DNA from: Candidatus Hydrogenedentota bacterium
GTDB taxonomy: Bacteria > Hydrogenedentota > Hydrogenedentia > Hydrogenedentales > CAILVY01
Assembly (NCBI GenBank): GCA_029565395.1
Contig: JAKQOG010000211.1
Location: forward strand, 1 to 49,330
Direction: 5' to 3'
DNA: 49,330 nucleotides
Shown here: positions 8,625-16,169 of the stretch, piece after piece
Position numbering within the stretch: the first letter of the stretch is position 1
Layout: every line of letters begins with the position of its first letter
Made by a program: the position numbers and the translations under genes
Notes under the pieces: generated by a model
Databases searched by the model: none
Told to the model about the DNA's origin: nothing
The model's input: only the letters and a program-made list of their open reading frames with translations

Positions 8625-10019
8625 TCATCCGAAGACGCCGGAAATAGCGCCGCTGCGTTCTTTGATGCGCAAGAGCGCGCTGAGGTTCAGCATGAGGTGG
8701 CGGGGGTGATGGTAGTGTTCGATGCGTTCGTATTTTTCGACGAAATGCACACGGCGATCCGGGTAGATATCCCAGAGCGCATAGCCATGGCGCGCGAGCG
8801 GGAAGTTCTCGATCACGTAGGAGTAGCCGCGGCGCAGCCAGTCCTTGGCCCAGTCCGCGCCGGTGTGCTCGATGATCATTGTCAGCCCGGCGAGCGCTTC
8901 TTCCTGCACCCATAACGCCTTGTCGAGAATCCAGGTATTCTCGTCCACGTTTCGGCATCCGCGGAACCAGCCCTGATAGACGTCGTCCCACGCCACGTCG
9001 AGGTGCCGCCGGAAACGCCGTGCGGCCTCATTGAAGAGCGCGCTGTCTTTTCTGCGCAGGGCTTCATCCATCACCATCCACAGCGTTTCGATGCCATGGC
9101 CGGTATAAGCCAATTGCGCGTAGAGGTTGTCCGGCGCGGAAAAGTCGTGGTTGAGCACTTCCACGTTGAGATCAAACTCTTTATTGTAGTGGCGTTGCAT
9201 GATCGCGTCGATGCAGCGATCTGCAACGGCGCGCACGCGGGGAGTGTCCGCGGCCTGGAGCAGTTGCGTGGCCAGGCGTATCATCACCATCCACACGCCG
9301 AGGAGCCTGCATCCGGGAAGGCTGGGCGTCTCCATGCCGCCGTAATACACCAGCGGCGCGTTGGGCGCGTACTGCGGATCATCGTAGATCCGCTCGCAGC
9401 GTTCGAGGATGGCCAGGGCGCGCGCGGCGAATTCCTCCTTGCCGCTGGCCGCCGCATACTCCGTGAATCCCTCCGCAACAAAGAGGTCGTCATAGACTTC
9501 ATTGCCGGACTTAAAGCGCTTGCCCGCGATGAGCATGCCTTCATCTTCAATGGGGCGGCCCTCGCGCGAAAAAGAACTCGGCCAGAGTTTGTCCGCGGGC
9601 GGTTCATTGCGCAACAGGAACTCGACCGACTTCCGGGCCACGTCAAGATACCGATCCTCGCGCGCGAGGGTGCGGTAGAGGTGCGAATAGATCCAGATGC
9701 CCCGGCCTTCATACCGCGTACGCTTGTTCGTGGTGACCCGCTTGCCCGCGCGGTCCGCGTCAGTCATGAAACCGCCGTATTCGTGGTCAATGACAAATTT
9801 ATCCATGAACGGCAGGAAATCATCGAAGAGATCATAGCGATAGCGCGCGATCAGGTCATCGAGCGTTCGCCCGCCGATCTTTCCCTCCGCGTCGAGCGCG
9901 CTCACGGCGCTCTTTGGCGGTGACGCACTTTCCGCACGAGCCACGCGCGGCGCCACGGCCCCCTGTGCCAGCAAGACTCCCATCGAACCGGTCAGTTGCA
10001 GAAAATGACGGCGTTTCAT
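8625..10019 (-). CDS. Tat-exported N-acylglucosamine 2-epimerase family protein
   Basis: The 464-residue protein starts with a twin-arginine signal (MKRRHFLQLTGSMGVLLAQG, cleavage near VARAES), so it is predicted to be folded in the cytoplasm and exported. Residues 55-455 are the (alpha/alpha)6 barrel of the AGE superfamily, with the repeated features HEYGGF, TRYEGRGIWIYSHLYR, NVEVLNHD, GHGIETLWMVMDEAL and a C-terminal YERIEHYHHPRHLMLNLSAL. AGE proteins epimerise or isomerise sugars such as N-acetylglucosamine, mannose or cellobiose ends; related alpha/alpha barrels are hydrolases, so an extracytoplasmic hydrolase role is possible. It stands alone, with a 30-base palindrome in its upstream region. 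Two gene fragments elsewhere (3354-3471, 6261-6320) derive from a close paralogue. Confidence 0.85.
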   Translation of the reverse strand: MKRRHFLQLTGSMGVLLAQGAVAPRVARAESASPPKSAVSALDAEGKIGGRTLDDLIARYRYDLFDDFLPFMDKFVIDHEYGGFMTDADRAGKRVTTNKRTRYEGRGIWIYSHLYRTLAREDRYLDVARKSVEFLLRNEPPADKLWPSSFSREGRPIEDEGMLIAGKRFKSGNEVYDDLFVAEGFTEYAAASGKEEFAARALAILERCERIYDDPQYAPNAPLVYYGGMETPSLPGCRLLGVWMVMIRLATQLLQAADTPRVRAVADRCIDAIMQRHYNKEFDLNVEVLNHDFSAPDNLYAQLAYTGHGIETLWMVMDEALRRKDSALFNEAARRFRRHLDVAWDDVYQGWFRGCRNVDENTWILDKALWVQEEALAGLTMIIEHTGADWAKDWLRRGYSYVIENFPLARHGYALWDIYPDRRVHFVEKYERIEHYHHPRHLMLNLSALLRIKERSGAISGVFG

Positions 10020-10048
10020 GGCGGCTTCCCTTTCTTATGGATTTCCGC

Positions 10049-10059
10049 GGACTCGAACC
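10049..10059 (-). other. tRNA T-arm-like sequence
   Basis: The minus strand reads GGTTCGAGTCC followed by GCGGAAATCCA, resembling the T loop and CCA end of a tRNA, but only three T-stem pairs form and there is no cloverleaf. Possibly a decayed integration scar in the leader of the epimerase gene. Confidence 0.25.
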
Positions 10060-10073
10060 GTCGGCCTTATAGA

Positions 10074-10103
10074 ATTCTGATCATGGGATCATGATATCAG
10101 AAT
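10074..10103. promoter_or_regulatory. 30-base imperfect palindrome upstream of the epimerase gene
   Basis: ATTCTGAT-CATG at the left and CATG-AT-ATCAGAAT at the right form an inverted repeat around GGAT, 55 bases upstream of the epimerase start codon. Its position suggests an operator for a dimeric regulator; no regulator gene adjoins it. Confidence 0.4.
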
Positions 10104-10128
10104 ACTCACTCAAATCAGTTCAAAGAAA

Positions 10129-10278
10129 CTATCTTTCCGGAAGCTCCGTCAGCGCGTCTTGCGCGGACAGTTTCATGACGTAGACGGTCTTGCCGGTTTT
10201 CCTCTTGGCGCCATGCAGAGAGTAGGTCTTGCCCTTCCTGTTGATATATGAGATTGGTTTAACAGGCTTCCTCGTCAT
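10129..10278 (-). CDS. small conserved hypothetical protein
   Basis: The 49-residue basic protein (MTRKPVKPISYINRKGKTYSLHG...) resembles a family of short proteins with the pattern 'KPV-YxN-KG-xYxLHxxKxKTGKxxYxxK', whose members often end in an EIPEGYE-like segment. Here the frame stops soon after TELPER, so it may be slightly truncated. GGAG sits 7 bases before the chosen ATG. An alternative ATG at 10311 overlaps the stop of the upstream gene as ATGA. It forms a two-gene unit with the 134-residue gene upstream. Function unknown. Confidence 0.5.
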   Translation of the reverse strand: MTRKPVKPISYINRKGKTYSLHGAKRKTGKTVYVMKLSAQDALTELPER

Positions 10279-10307
10279 GTTTATGCTCCAAAACCGCTGT
10301 CGTTCAT

Positions 10308-10712
10308 TCATTTCACATATTGAACAATAAAATTTAAATATCCTTGCCTTCCTCCGTCTTTGTTCCAGCGATTAACGGATTTGAGGAGCCTCTTGAGGCA
10401 CAGGATAATTTCATCAATGGTTATTGGGACATCATCGCTGGAAAAGACTTCTTCGGTGTTCCCGAGAGGTATACGGCCAAGCCGCCATTCGCACATGTGC
10501 AGCACCCATTCTAGGAGAAGCTGTTCCAACTCTGAAAGGCGTGTAGTGCGTGCGGATCGTCCCGCCTTTTCGGCGGCATAGGTTTCCAGCGATGCCTCCA
10601 GCACTCGCATCACGTCGTAATCGGAAAGCTCCCGGTACTGTCTGTAGGTGTCTACGATCGCGAACTCGATGTTTTGCAGGACATCTGGGTGTTTGTCTTC
10701 AATTCGACTCAT
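10308..10712 (-). CDS. conserved hypothetical protein (134 aa)
   Basis: This helical, soluble protein is of a type I recall as paired with the preceding small basic protein. It has an N-terminal helix KHPDVLQNIEFAIVDTYRQYREL and a C-terminal block CLKRLLKSVNRWNKDGGRQGYLNFIVQYV. GGAGG lies 8 bases before the ATG, and the stop overlaps the next possible start by four bases. No catalytic motif is evident and I cannot assign a function. The pair lies in the accessory zone with toxin-antitoxin genes. Confidence 0.65.
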   Translation of the reverse strand: MSRIEDKHPDVLQNIEFAIVDTYRQYRELSDYDVMRVLEASLETYAAEKAGRSARTTRLSELEQLLLEWVLHMCEWRLGRIPLGNTEEVFSSDDVPITIDEIILCLKRLLKSVNRWNKDGGRQGYLNFIVQYVK

Positions 10713-10846
10713 TTTATACCTCCGCGAAGGTCGTTGGATACTATGAAGAGCGACACCCCCTCGAACATTTGCATCATTTCTCCTATGATTGCATACCTGA
10801 TTGCCGCTATCGTATTATTTCGGCAGGGGGCGAGAGAACTCCAGGA

Positions 10847-10869
10847 TGGCCGGCACGCACTATCGTGAG
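10847..10869 (+). repeat. 23-base exact copy of part of the ParE-type toxin gene
   Basis: These 23 bases are identical to 6791-6813, which encode LAGTHYRE in the toxin. Here they are not part of a recognisable toxin gene; similarity ends sharply on both sides. This looks like the residue of recombination or of a decayed second toxin gene. On the minus strand the neighbourhood (10850-10945) reads VLTQMIGSATVTASELEIHGLTIV-like, faintly similar to the end of PIN toxins, but too short and degenerate to call. Confidence 0.5.
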
Positions 10870-10949
10870 GCCGTGGATTTCGAGTTCGCTGGCAGTGACC
10901 GTGGCGCTGCCGATCATTTGGGTGAGGACGGCGCATCGCTGAAAGGTTC

Positions 10950-11147
10950 TCATTTTGCGGCTTTCCGGGGGACCGTCCCGGGCTTGGCTTGCAGAACGGG
11001 CTGAGGCGTGATCGCCGCCATGCGCCCTGGGTGTTTCTTCTCGTTCTCTCGCATGCGCCGAAATATCTTGTGAATGTTGTAGTCCATCTCTCGCGCGGAC
11101 TCATCTTTCATGCGGTGGACCTCGCGCAGAATCGGATCGCTATGCAT
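10950..11147 (-). CDS. small antitoxin-like conserved protein
   Basis: The 65-residue protein begins MHSDPILREVHRMKDES and continues AREMDYNIHKIFRRMRENEKKHPG. Small proteins of this 'DPI-EVHR-ARE-YD-xxIF-xxE' form are widespread next to PIN-type toxin genes. GGGAGAA lies 6 bases before the ATG. Downstream there is no intact toxin, only a stretch with a faint PIN-like tail, so this is probably an orphan. The last ~20 residues (ITPQPVLQAKPGTVPRK) look unstructured. Confidence 0.55.
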   Translation of the reverse strand: MHSDPILREVHRMKDESAREMDYNIHKIFRRMRENEKKHPGRMAAITPQPVLQAKPGTVPRKAAK

Positions 11148-11445
11148 TTTCTATTCTCCCAATAGTTCCTCAGGCGTGCATACCTGGGGATACTCGTTTC
11201 CATGTATAGCGTTGGCTTATCCATATCCGGGTTCAATCATTACCGAAGAGCACGGAATGAATCAAATTATGGAGGTTGCTTCTTGACACGTTGGCACTCA
11301 GATGTTGGCGACGCGCGTGGCTTGGTCGGCCTAGAGGCCGGATTCCCGCCCATCAGTTTGGATAGAACGCCGGGCGTTATCGGAGAATTTGACGTGAAAC
11401 CCGAATCCGATCTCACAATATATGGCCAAATTCGGGTTCGCAGAA
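11148..11445. other. intergenic stretch without recognised gene
   Basis: I see no protein family here. An open frame on the plus strand (11202-11468) lacks a ribosome-binding site and has no familiar motif. A perfect 9-base inverted repeat, AACCCGAAT at 11398-11406 and ATTCGGGTT at 11430-11438, lies just past the stop of the Fic gene, but there is no T-run, so I do not call it a terminator. Confidence 0.4.
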
Positions 11446-12423
11446 CTATAGATCAAGGGCTGTCTTGATTTCCTCCAGTGTAAATCGCTTCTTCTTCATG
11501 GCACGGATCTCTGCGATTCGCGCAATCATATCCGGGGCATAGAGTTGATAGCCAGAGGCAGTAACATCAGCGACTTCTAGCAATCCCTCTTTGGTCCAAT
11601 GCCGGATGGTAGAGTTTGCCACGCCAACGCGCTTTGCCAGTTCGCCAATCTTGAGAAGCCGTTCCTCATCAGAATCCGATTGGGGCGCTCCGCTTAATGC
11701 CTTTAAATAGATATCAAGAGACCGCTCCACGGCCCGCGAGAGTAGTTTGAAAAAATCATCTCTCGAACCACCCGTCTGTGCCTTCTCCAGAGCGCCAATA
11801 TACCTCAACCGTTCGCGCTTCTGGATAATCGCGGGAGGAAAGCCATTCATCAGGAGTAACAGGTTCATCAGCAAACGGGCCGTGCGGCCATTGCCATCAA
11901 CAAATGGGTGGATAGTCACCAGGCGATAGTGGGCTTCCGAAGCCAGCGCGACTGGGTGCATGCCTCTGGATTCTTTAAGCCATTGAGCAAACTCGGTCAT
12001 CAGGTCCGGTACTTTGACAGGATTGGGCAGAACGACCGTGGACCCAGCGATGCGCACTCCAATAGTTCGATAGCGCCCAGCATTAACGTCGTCTATCCCC
12101 TTAAGTACGAGCGCGTGCAGTTGTAGGATGTCGCGCTCATCTACATCCTTCGGTTTCCGCGTCACTTGCGCCCGGATCCAGTCGATGGCGTACGCGTGAT
12201 TCGCTGCCTCCAAGTGCTCCCTGAGAGTCTTTCCCCCAACCGTCAGGCCTTTTTCAAGCACGATCGCGGTCTCCCGGCGGGTAAGGGTATTCCCTTCGAT
12301 AGCATTGCTCGTATAGGTCAGTTCCACACGAAACCATTCGTCCAGGTTCTCTACCAAAGCCACTGGCAATGGCCGGTGCTGGTCGAGCAGAGCCTTTTTC
12401 TCGTCCAGGACATCATACCGCAT
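11446..12423 (-). CDS. Fic family AMP-transferase with C-terminal MerR-like HTH
   Basis: The 325-residue protein has the Fic core with the active-site loop HPFVDGNGR (catalytic His at about residue 172), so it should transfer AMP or another nucleotide phosphate to a protein target. An N-terminal auto-inhibitory helix carries the (S/T)xxxE(G/N) motif as SNAIEG (residues 39-44), placing it in the class with built-in inhibition. Residues ~255-325 are a MerR-type winged helix (KIGELAKRVGVANSTIRHWTKEGLL), giving DNA binding. Fic-HTH fusions of this type probably regulate their own expression. The start at 12423 (MRYDVL) fits the family's usual N-terminus and lies exactly where transcription from the promoter at 12430-12458 should begin; an in-frame upstream ATG at 12597 is unlikely. 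Confidence 0.85.
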   Translation of the reverse strand: MRYDVLDEKKALLDQHRPLPVALVENLDEWFRVELTYTSNAIEGNTLTRRETAIVLEKGLTVGGKTLREHLEAANHAYAIDWIRAQVTRKPKDVDERDILQLHALVLKGIDDVNAGRYRTIGVRIAGSTVVLPNPVKVPDLMTEFAQWLKESRGMHPVALASEAHYRLVTIHPFVDGNGRTARLLMNLLLLMNGFPPAIIQKRERLRYIGALEKAQTGGSRDDFFKLLSRAVERSLDIYLKALSGAPQSDSDEERLLKIGELAKRVGVANSTIRHWTKEGLLEVADVTASGYQLYAPDMIARIAEIRAMKKKRFTLEEIKTALDL

Positions 12424-12429
12424 ACATAA

Positions 12430-12458
12430 AGTATAAAGCATAACGTTACGGTTTGCAA
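12430..12458 (-). promoter_or_regulatory. Fic gene promoter, predicted leaderless
   Basis: On the minus strand TTGCAA (12458-12453), 17 bases, then TATACT (12435-12430). The ATG of the Fic gene begins at 12423, seven bases past the -10 box, leaving no room for a 5' leader. This supports the 12423 start. Confidence 0.7.
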
Positions 12459-12684
12459 CTAGCCTGAGACGTTCAAAGGCGTGATTAACACCAACCATGT
12501 CTGGCATGTGATTCTGAATGAAAGTTCGCCAAGGCTGAGAGGGCGGTTTTCGTTCGCGTAAGTCATTGTGCCTAAGCATTTTAACGATAGTATTCAATGC
12601 GTTTTGCTGTTAGTTCTCCCACCCCAAGAAAACGCGTTCCCCGGGCGTTATCTTAAACACGATGGACTTTGGTGTATACGCCAT

Positions 12685-13788
12685 TCACTTGGCGGGCGCT
12701 AGTGTCGGCTGCCGTTGCGCGCGGTGATCGGCAATGGCGGCGGAAATATCCAGGTCAAACTGATGGTCGCTCCGCGCCGTACAGTGGCCGATGCTTTCAC
12801 AAAGTTTGTCTTGCGCCGGACTGTAGGTCAAGACGTCGATGCGCCCTTTCTCCGGGAAGAAACGCAACAGGCGCAGCCAGTCCGAATTATCCGCGTCCCG
12901 CGGGTAATCCATGAGAAGTTCATGCACGTCATTACCATGTACGCCCTGGCTGGTCTGCCGATGGGTAATGGAAATGGATTGATCGCCGCATAGCACGAGA
13001 AATAGGTTCGGGTACTTACTGAACGCTTTGTCCCACAACTGTTGCGGGGTGTTGCCGCGGTCTCCGTGGACTTTTTTCCATTGCATCCGTCCCTGCGGCG
13101 GCTCGGCGCTTTTCTTCTTTATTCCCCCCAGGTACATATGAGTTGAGATGATGGCCATTCGGTCACGATGGGTCTCGAATACCCCATCCAACCACTTCAG
13201 GACGTCGTCGGGCGCGTTACATTCCAGGTGTGCAATGACGAAATCGAGCCCACCGGCCGAAAACAGTTGGAAGCTGTCGGCATTGTTTCCCGAAACCTCC
13301 GGCGCATGCCCCGGCTGGCCCTCATAGGTTCCGCCATACCAGGGTTCCCCGGTGTAGCGGGCGGCGCCAAAATATTCTTGGAACAAGCGTGAATTGCCCG
13401 TGTTTCCGGCCATGTCGTGATTGCCGACGGCGATGCCGTAAGGAACCCGCCCATGAATCCGGTCCATATTTTCGCGGGCGATGCGCCACTGACGGGGCTC
13501 ATTTTTATCCACGATGTCGCCCGTGTGGCTGATGAAGACAATCCGCTGCGTCTCCAGGTTTGCCGCCAGCCATGAAGTGCGCGATTCAAACGCCGGGTTG
13601 CGCGGTTCGCCGCTTTCCTCCTCCCTGCCGGTTCCCGGTCCCAGGTAGCGTTGCGTGTCGGGAATCACCGCGATGGAAAAGGTGCCCTCCGGCGCCGGGG
13701 TCAAGGATTGCCCCGGATCTCCAAATGAAATGGCGGAAAGCGTCAAAAGGCAGATTGCGATAAACACACTATGATGAAATCGTTTCAT
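12685..13788 (-). CDS. secreted calcineurin-type metallophosphoesterase
   Basis: The 367-residue protein has a signal peptide (MKRFHHSVFIAICLLTLSAISFG). The metallophosphoesterase motifs follow in order: VIPDTQRY (first metal ligand block), SHTGDIVDKN (GD-x-x-D type), VGNHDMAG (GNHD) and ISTHMYLGG. The usual last motif GHxH is absent; the equivalent place reads LCGDQSISITHRQ, so the metal site may be altered or a downstream His may substitute. It is predicted to hydrolyse phosphoesters outside the cytoplasm, substrate unknown. The start at 13788 is the ATG just before the signal peptide. Divergent from the oxidoreductase gene. Confidence 0.8.
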   Translation of the reverse strand: MKRFHHSVFIAICLLTLSAISFGDPGQSLTPAPEGTFSIAVIPDTQRYLGPGTGREEESGEPRNPAFESRTSWLAANLETQRIVFISHTGDIVDKNEPRQWRIARENMDRIHGRVPYGIAVGNHDMAGNTGNSRLFQEYFGAARYTGEPWYGGTYEGQPGHAPEVSGNNADSFQLFSAGGLDFVIAHLECNAPDDVLKWLDGVFETHRDRMAIISTHMYLGGIKKKSAEPPQGRMQWKKVHGDRGNTPQQLWDKAFSKYPNLFLVLCGDQSISITHRQTSQGVHGNDVHELLMDYPRDADNSDWLRLLRFFPEKGRIDVLTYSPAQDKLCESIGHCTARSDHQFDLDISAAIADHRAQRQPTLAPAK

Positions 13789-14025
13789 TATGATTTCCTT
13801 CCAATCAAAATGTTTTGGCTGTGTCACGGTTCCCGAATACAAAATGCTACCACCTTTATCTCAGCCGGTGCCAGTGGGGGTGCATTGCGGAAAAAAAGAT
13901 TTCCGGAGTTCGGAGGCACGTTCTGCAAAATTCGCTTCTTGTGCAAAGTTGTTCATTTCGATGTTGGATCGGCTTCAAGTTCTCCGGCCTTCCGTATGTT
14001 CCGGAACATCAAGGAATTCGCGCGC

Positions 14026-14054
14026 TTGACGTCACCCCGTAACTCGCCTACACT
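14026..14054 (+). promoter_or_regulatory. promoter of the Gfo/Idh/MocA gene
   Basis: TTGACG (14026-14031), 17 bases, then TACACT (14049-14054); transcription would start near 14061, thirty bases before the ATG. The rest of the 13789-14025 gap shows no gene. Confidence 0.6.
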
Positions 14055-14090
14055 GACGAAGTCCATTCCGGATAACATGGAGGACTGAAT

Positions 14091-15269
14091 ATGTACCTCA
14101 ATCGGCGTGAGTTCATCGCGGCATCTTCCGCAATGGTTGCGGCCACGGCAGCGCGCGCGGCGTCAGGCAGAAAGTACAAAGCCTGCATTATTGGCGACAG
14201 CACCTTGGGAGGCTATGGGCACTGCATCCAGTACGCGTTTGCATTGCGGGACGACGTGGCAACCGTCGCATTGGCGGATCCCGATGAAGCAGGCCGGGCA
14301 CAGCGCGCCAAGGAGGTGGGGGTCGAGCGGACCTATGCGGACTATCGCGAGATGCTCCAGAAGGAGCGGCCCGACCTGGTGGCGGTGGGACCGCGATGCA
14401 CGGTGAAGCACCGGGATTACCTCATGGCCTGCGCCGAGATTGGCGCTCACGGGTTTATCGAGAAGCCCTTTTGCGACAGCCTGGCAAGCGGCGGCGAAAT
14501 GATTGCCGCTATAAGCGCCAAAAACCTGAAGTGGGCTATCGCCTTCAACTTCCGCGGCATGGCGCTGGTTCAGCACGCGAAGAAACTGGTGAGCGAACAA
14601 GGTCTCATCGGAACGGTATTGGAGGCGCGCGGCCGTGGCAAGGAAGACCACCGCGCCGGCGGCGAGGACCTGATCGTGCTCGGTACGCACGTGTTTGATC
14701 TGATGCGTTTTTTCATGGGCGGGTCGCCGGCATGGTGCACCGCCGATGTAACCGTCGATGGCCGCGCGGCCACGCCCGCAGACGTGCGCGATGCCACTGA
14801 GCCGCTTGGGCCCATCGTAGGCGACCGCATTCACGCCATGTATGGATTCCCCGGCGGCTCAGCCGGGTACTTCGATTCCATGAAGAACCCCGATGGAAAC
14901 GGCGGTCGCTTCGGCATCGATATCTACGGGAGCCGAGGCGTTGTTTCCATCCGCATCAATCGAGGCGACAACACGGCGAGCGTGCACTGGTTCGACGGTT
15001 CGTCCTGGGCTCCCGCCGAAAACGCTGGCTGGAAACCGTTGCCGGACGCCCCCGTCGTCAAGGTCAATGATCTGCAGCGCGAGCGTAACAGGATCATCAC
15101 GGACGACCTCATTGCCGCCATCGAGGAAGATCGCCGCCCGGCCTTCAGCGTGCACGATGGTCTCGCATCGTGGGAGATGATTCAGGCCGTGTTTGATTCA
15201 TGCGTCCAGGGAGGGCGCGTGGCCATACCGTTGCAGGATCGTTCACATCCCCTGAAACGTTGGGCCTGA
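14091..15269 (+). CDS. Gfo/Idh/MocA family oxidoreductase with Tat-like leader
   Basis: The 392-residue protein starts with NRREFIAASSAMVAATAARAAS, a Tat-type leader. The Rossmann nucleotide-binding half follows (KACIIGDSTLGGYG; somewhat unusual glycine spacing). The family's EKP motif appears as GFIEKPFCD near residue 125, whose lysine is the usual catalytic residue, and an alpha/beta half carries LGTHVFDLMRFFMGG. Such enzymes oxidise or reduce sugars with bound NAD(P). Exported members occur in Planctomycetes and Hydrogenedentota and often sit beside DUF1080 and AGE proteins, as here. GGAGG precedes the ATG by 9 bases. It converges with the DUF1080 gene. Confidence 0.88.
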   Translation: MYLNRREFIAASSAMVAATAARAASGRKYKACIIGDSTLGGYGHCIQYAFALRDDVATVALADPDEAGRAQRAKEVGVERTYADYREMLQKERPDLVAVGPRCTVKHRDYLMACAEIGAHGFIEKPFCDSLASGGEMIAAISAKNLKWAIAFNFRGMALVQHAKKLVSEQGLIGTVLEARGRGKEDHRAGGEDLIVLGTHVFDLMRFFMGGSPAWCTADVTVDGRAATPADVRDATEPLGPIVGDRIHAMYGFPGGSAGYFDSMKNPDGNGGRFGIDIYGSRGVVSIRINRGDNTASVHWFDGSSWAPAENAGWKPLPDAPVVKVNDLQRERNRIITDDLIAAIEEDRRPAFSVHDGLASWEMIQAVFDSCVQGGRVAIPLQDRSHPLKRWA

Positions 15270-15314
15270 TGATTCCGCCATCGCATGGGCAGTATTCGCC
15301 GCGTTTTCCTATTC

Positions 15315-16046
15315 TTATTCCTTGACCACGGGCGCGCACTGTTCCGGCGTGGTGATCCCCGGGGGCAATTCCAGAATCCGGATGTTGCGGAAATGGATCT
15401 CCGCACCTTCGGATTCCAGACATAGGTAGCCTTTCTTGACCGAGGACTTGCTAATCCCGTTGACGAATTTCCCGTTAACGGACAACTTCACCGTCCCGTC
15501 AACACAGACCACGTCATACACATTCCACTCGCCCTTGCCCTTGCACCGGTTTTCGAGGGACTTGCTGCGCGTGCCGCGGGGATTGTCCGGCGCCGTCTCG
15601 ACCCCGTTCGCCCCAAACAACTCCCCGTGGACATAGGCAATGGGCGGGAGCGTGCCGTCCTTGCCCTTGTTCAGATTGACCCACTCAAGCTCCAGCATTT
15701 GGATCTCAAGGCCTTTGGGCAGCGGCCGATTGGCGGGCGTTGTTCCCTCGCTCCAGGCGAACACCCCCGAGTTTCCCCCGGGTTCCATGTGGCGCCACTC
15801 GATGTGGAGGATGAAATTCTCGTACTGCTGCTCGCTGCGCATCACCCCAATCGGGTGCCCCGTGCACACCAGCAATCCGTCACACACGCTCCAGGTGTCC
15901 TTGTCCGTATTCACATTGACCCAGCCCGACAGGTCTTTGCCATTGAAGAGATCCCGGAACTGTGCGGTATCCTCTCCATACACTGCGCCGCCCATAGCGC
16001 CCAATAAAAGCAGACTGATCACAAGCATTACTGTCCGGTATCTCAT
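15315..16046 (-). CDS. secreted DUF1080 (3-keto-disaccharide hydrolase-like) protein
   Basis: The 243-residue protein has a signal peptide (MRYRTVMLVISLLLLGAMGG, cut near AVYG-ED). It then shows the DUF1080 jelly-roll: FRDLFNGKDLSGW, WSVCDGLLVCTG, LHIEWRH..GNSGVFAW, GLEIQMLE, GEWNVYDVVCVDGTVKLSVNG and GYLCLESEGAEIHFRNIRI. Characterised members hydrolyse 3-keto-glycosides made by sugar oxidoreductases, so pairing with the neighbouring Gfo/Idh/MocA oxidoreductase is functionally sensible. GAGGAGG lies just before the ATG at 16046. Stops of the two genes face each other 45 bases apart. Confidence 0.9.
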   Translation of the reverse strand: MRYRTVMLVISLLLLGAMGGAVYGEDTAQFRDLFNGKDLSGWVNVNTDKDTWSVCDGLLVCTGHPIGVMRSEQQYENFILHIEWRHMEPGGNSGVFAWSEGTTPANRPLPKGLEIQMLELEWVNLNKGKDGTLPPIAYVHGELFGANGVETAPDNPRGTRSKSLENRCKGKGEWNVYDVVCVDGTVKLSVNGKFVNGISKSSVKKGYLCLESEGAEIHFRNIRILELPPGITTPEQCAPVVKE

Positions 16047-16108
16047 TGCGTCCTCCTCGCCGTTTGGTAAACTCAATTTTTTAAAAGTATATACCAATGC
16101 CCGCCTTG

Positions 16109-16138
16109 TTGTGCAGGCCGCACCCTTCCTCATACAAT
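16109..16138 (+). promoter_or_regulatory. promoter of the beta-helix gene
   Basis: TTGTGC (16109-16114), 18 bases, TACAAT (16133-16138), in the divergent gap between the DUF1080 and beta-helix genes. Start codon at 16170. Confidence 0.5.
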
Positions 16139-16169
16139 GCACCCTGTCAATACGCGGGAGGTACGCCAC

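Noticed and set aside
11398..11438. 9-bp inverted repeat as terminator of the Fic gene
   Set aside because: The loop is 23 bases and no T-run follows in the direction of transcription.
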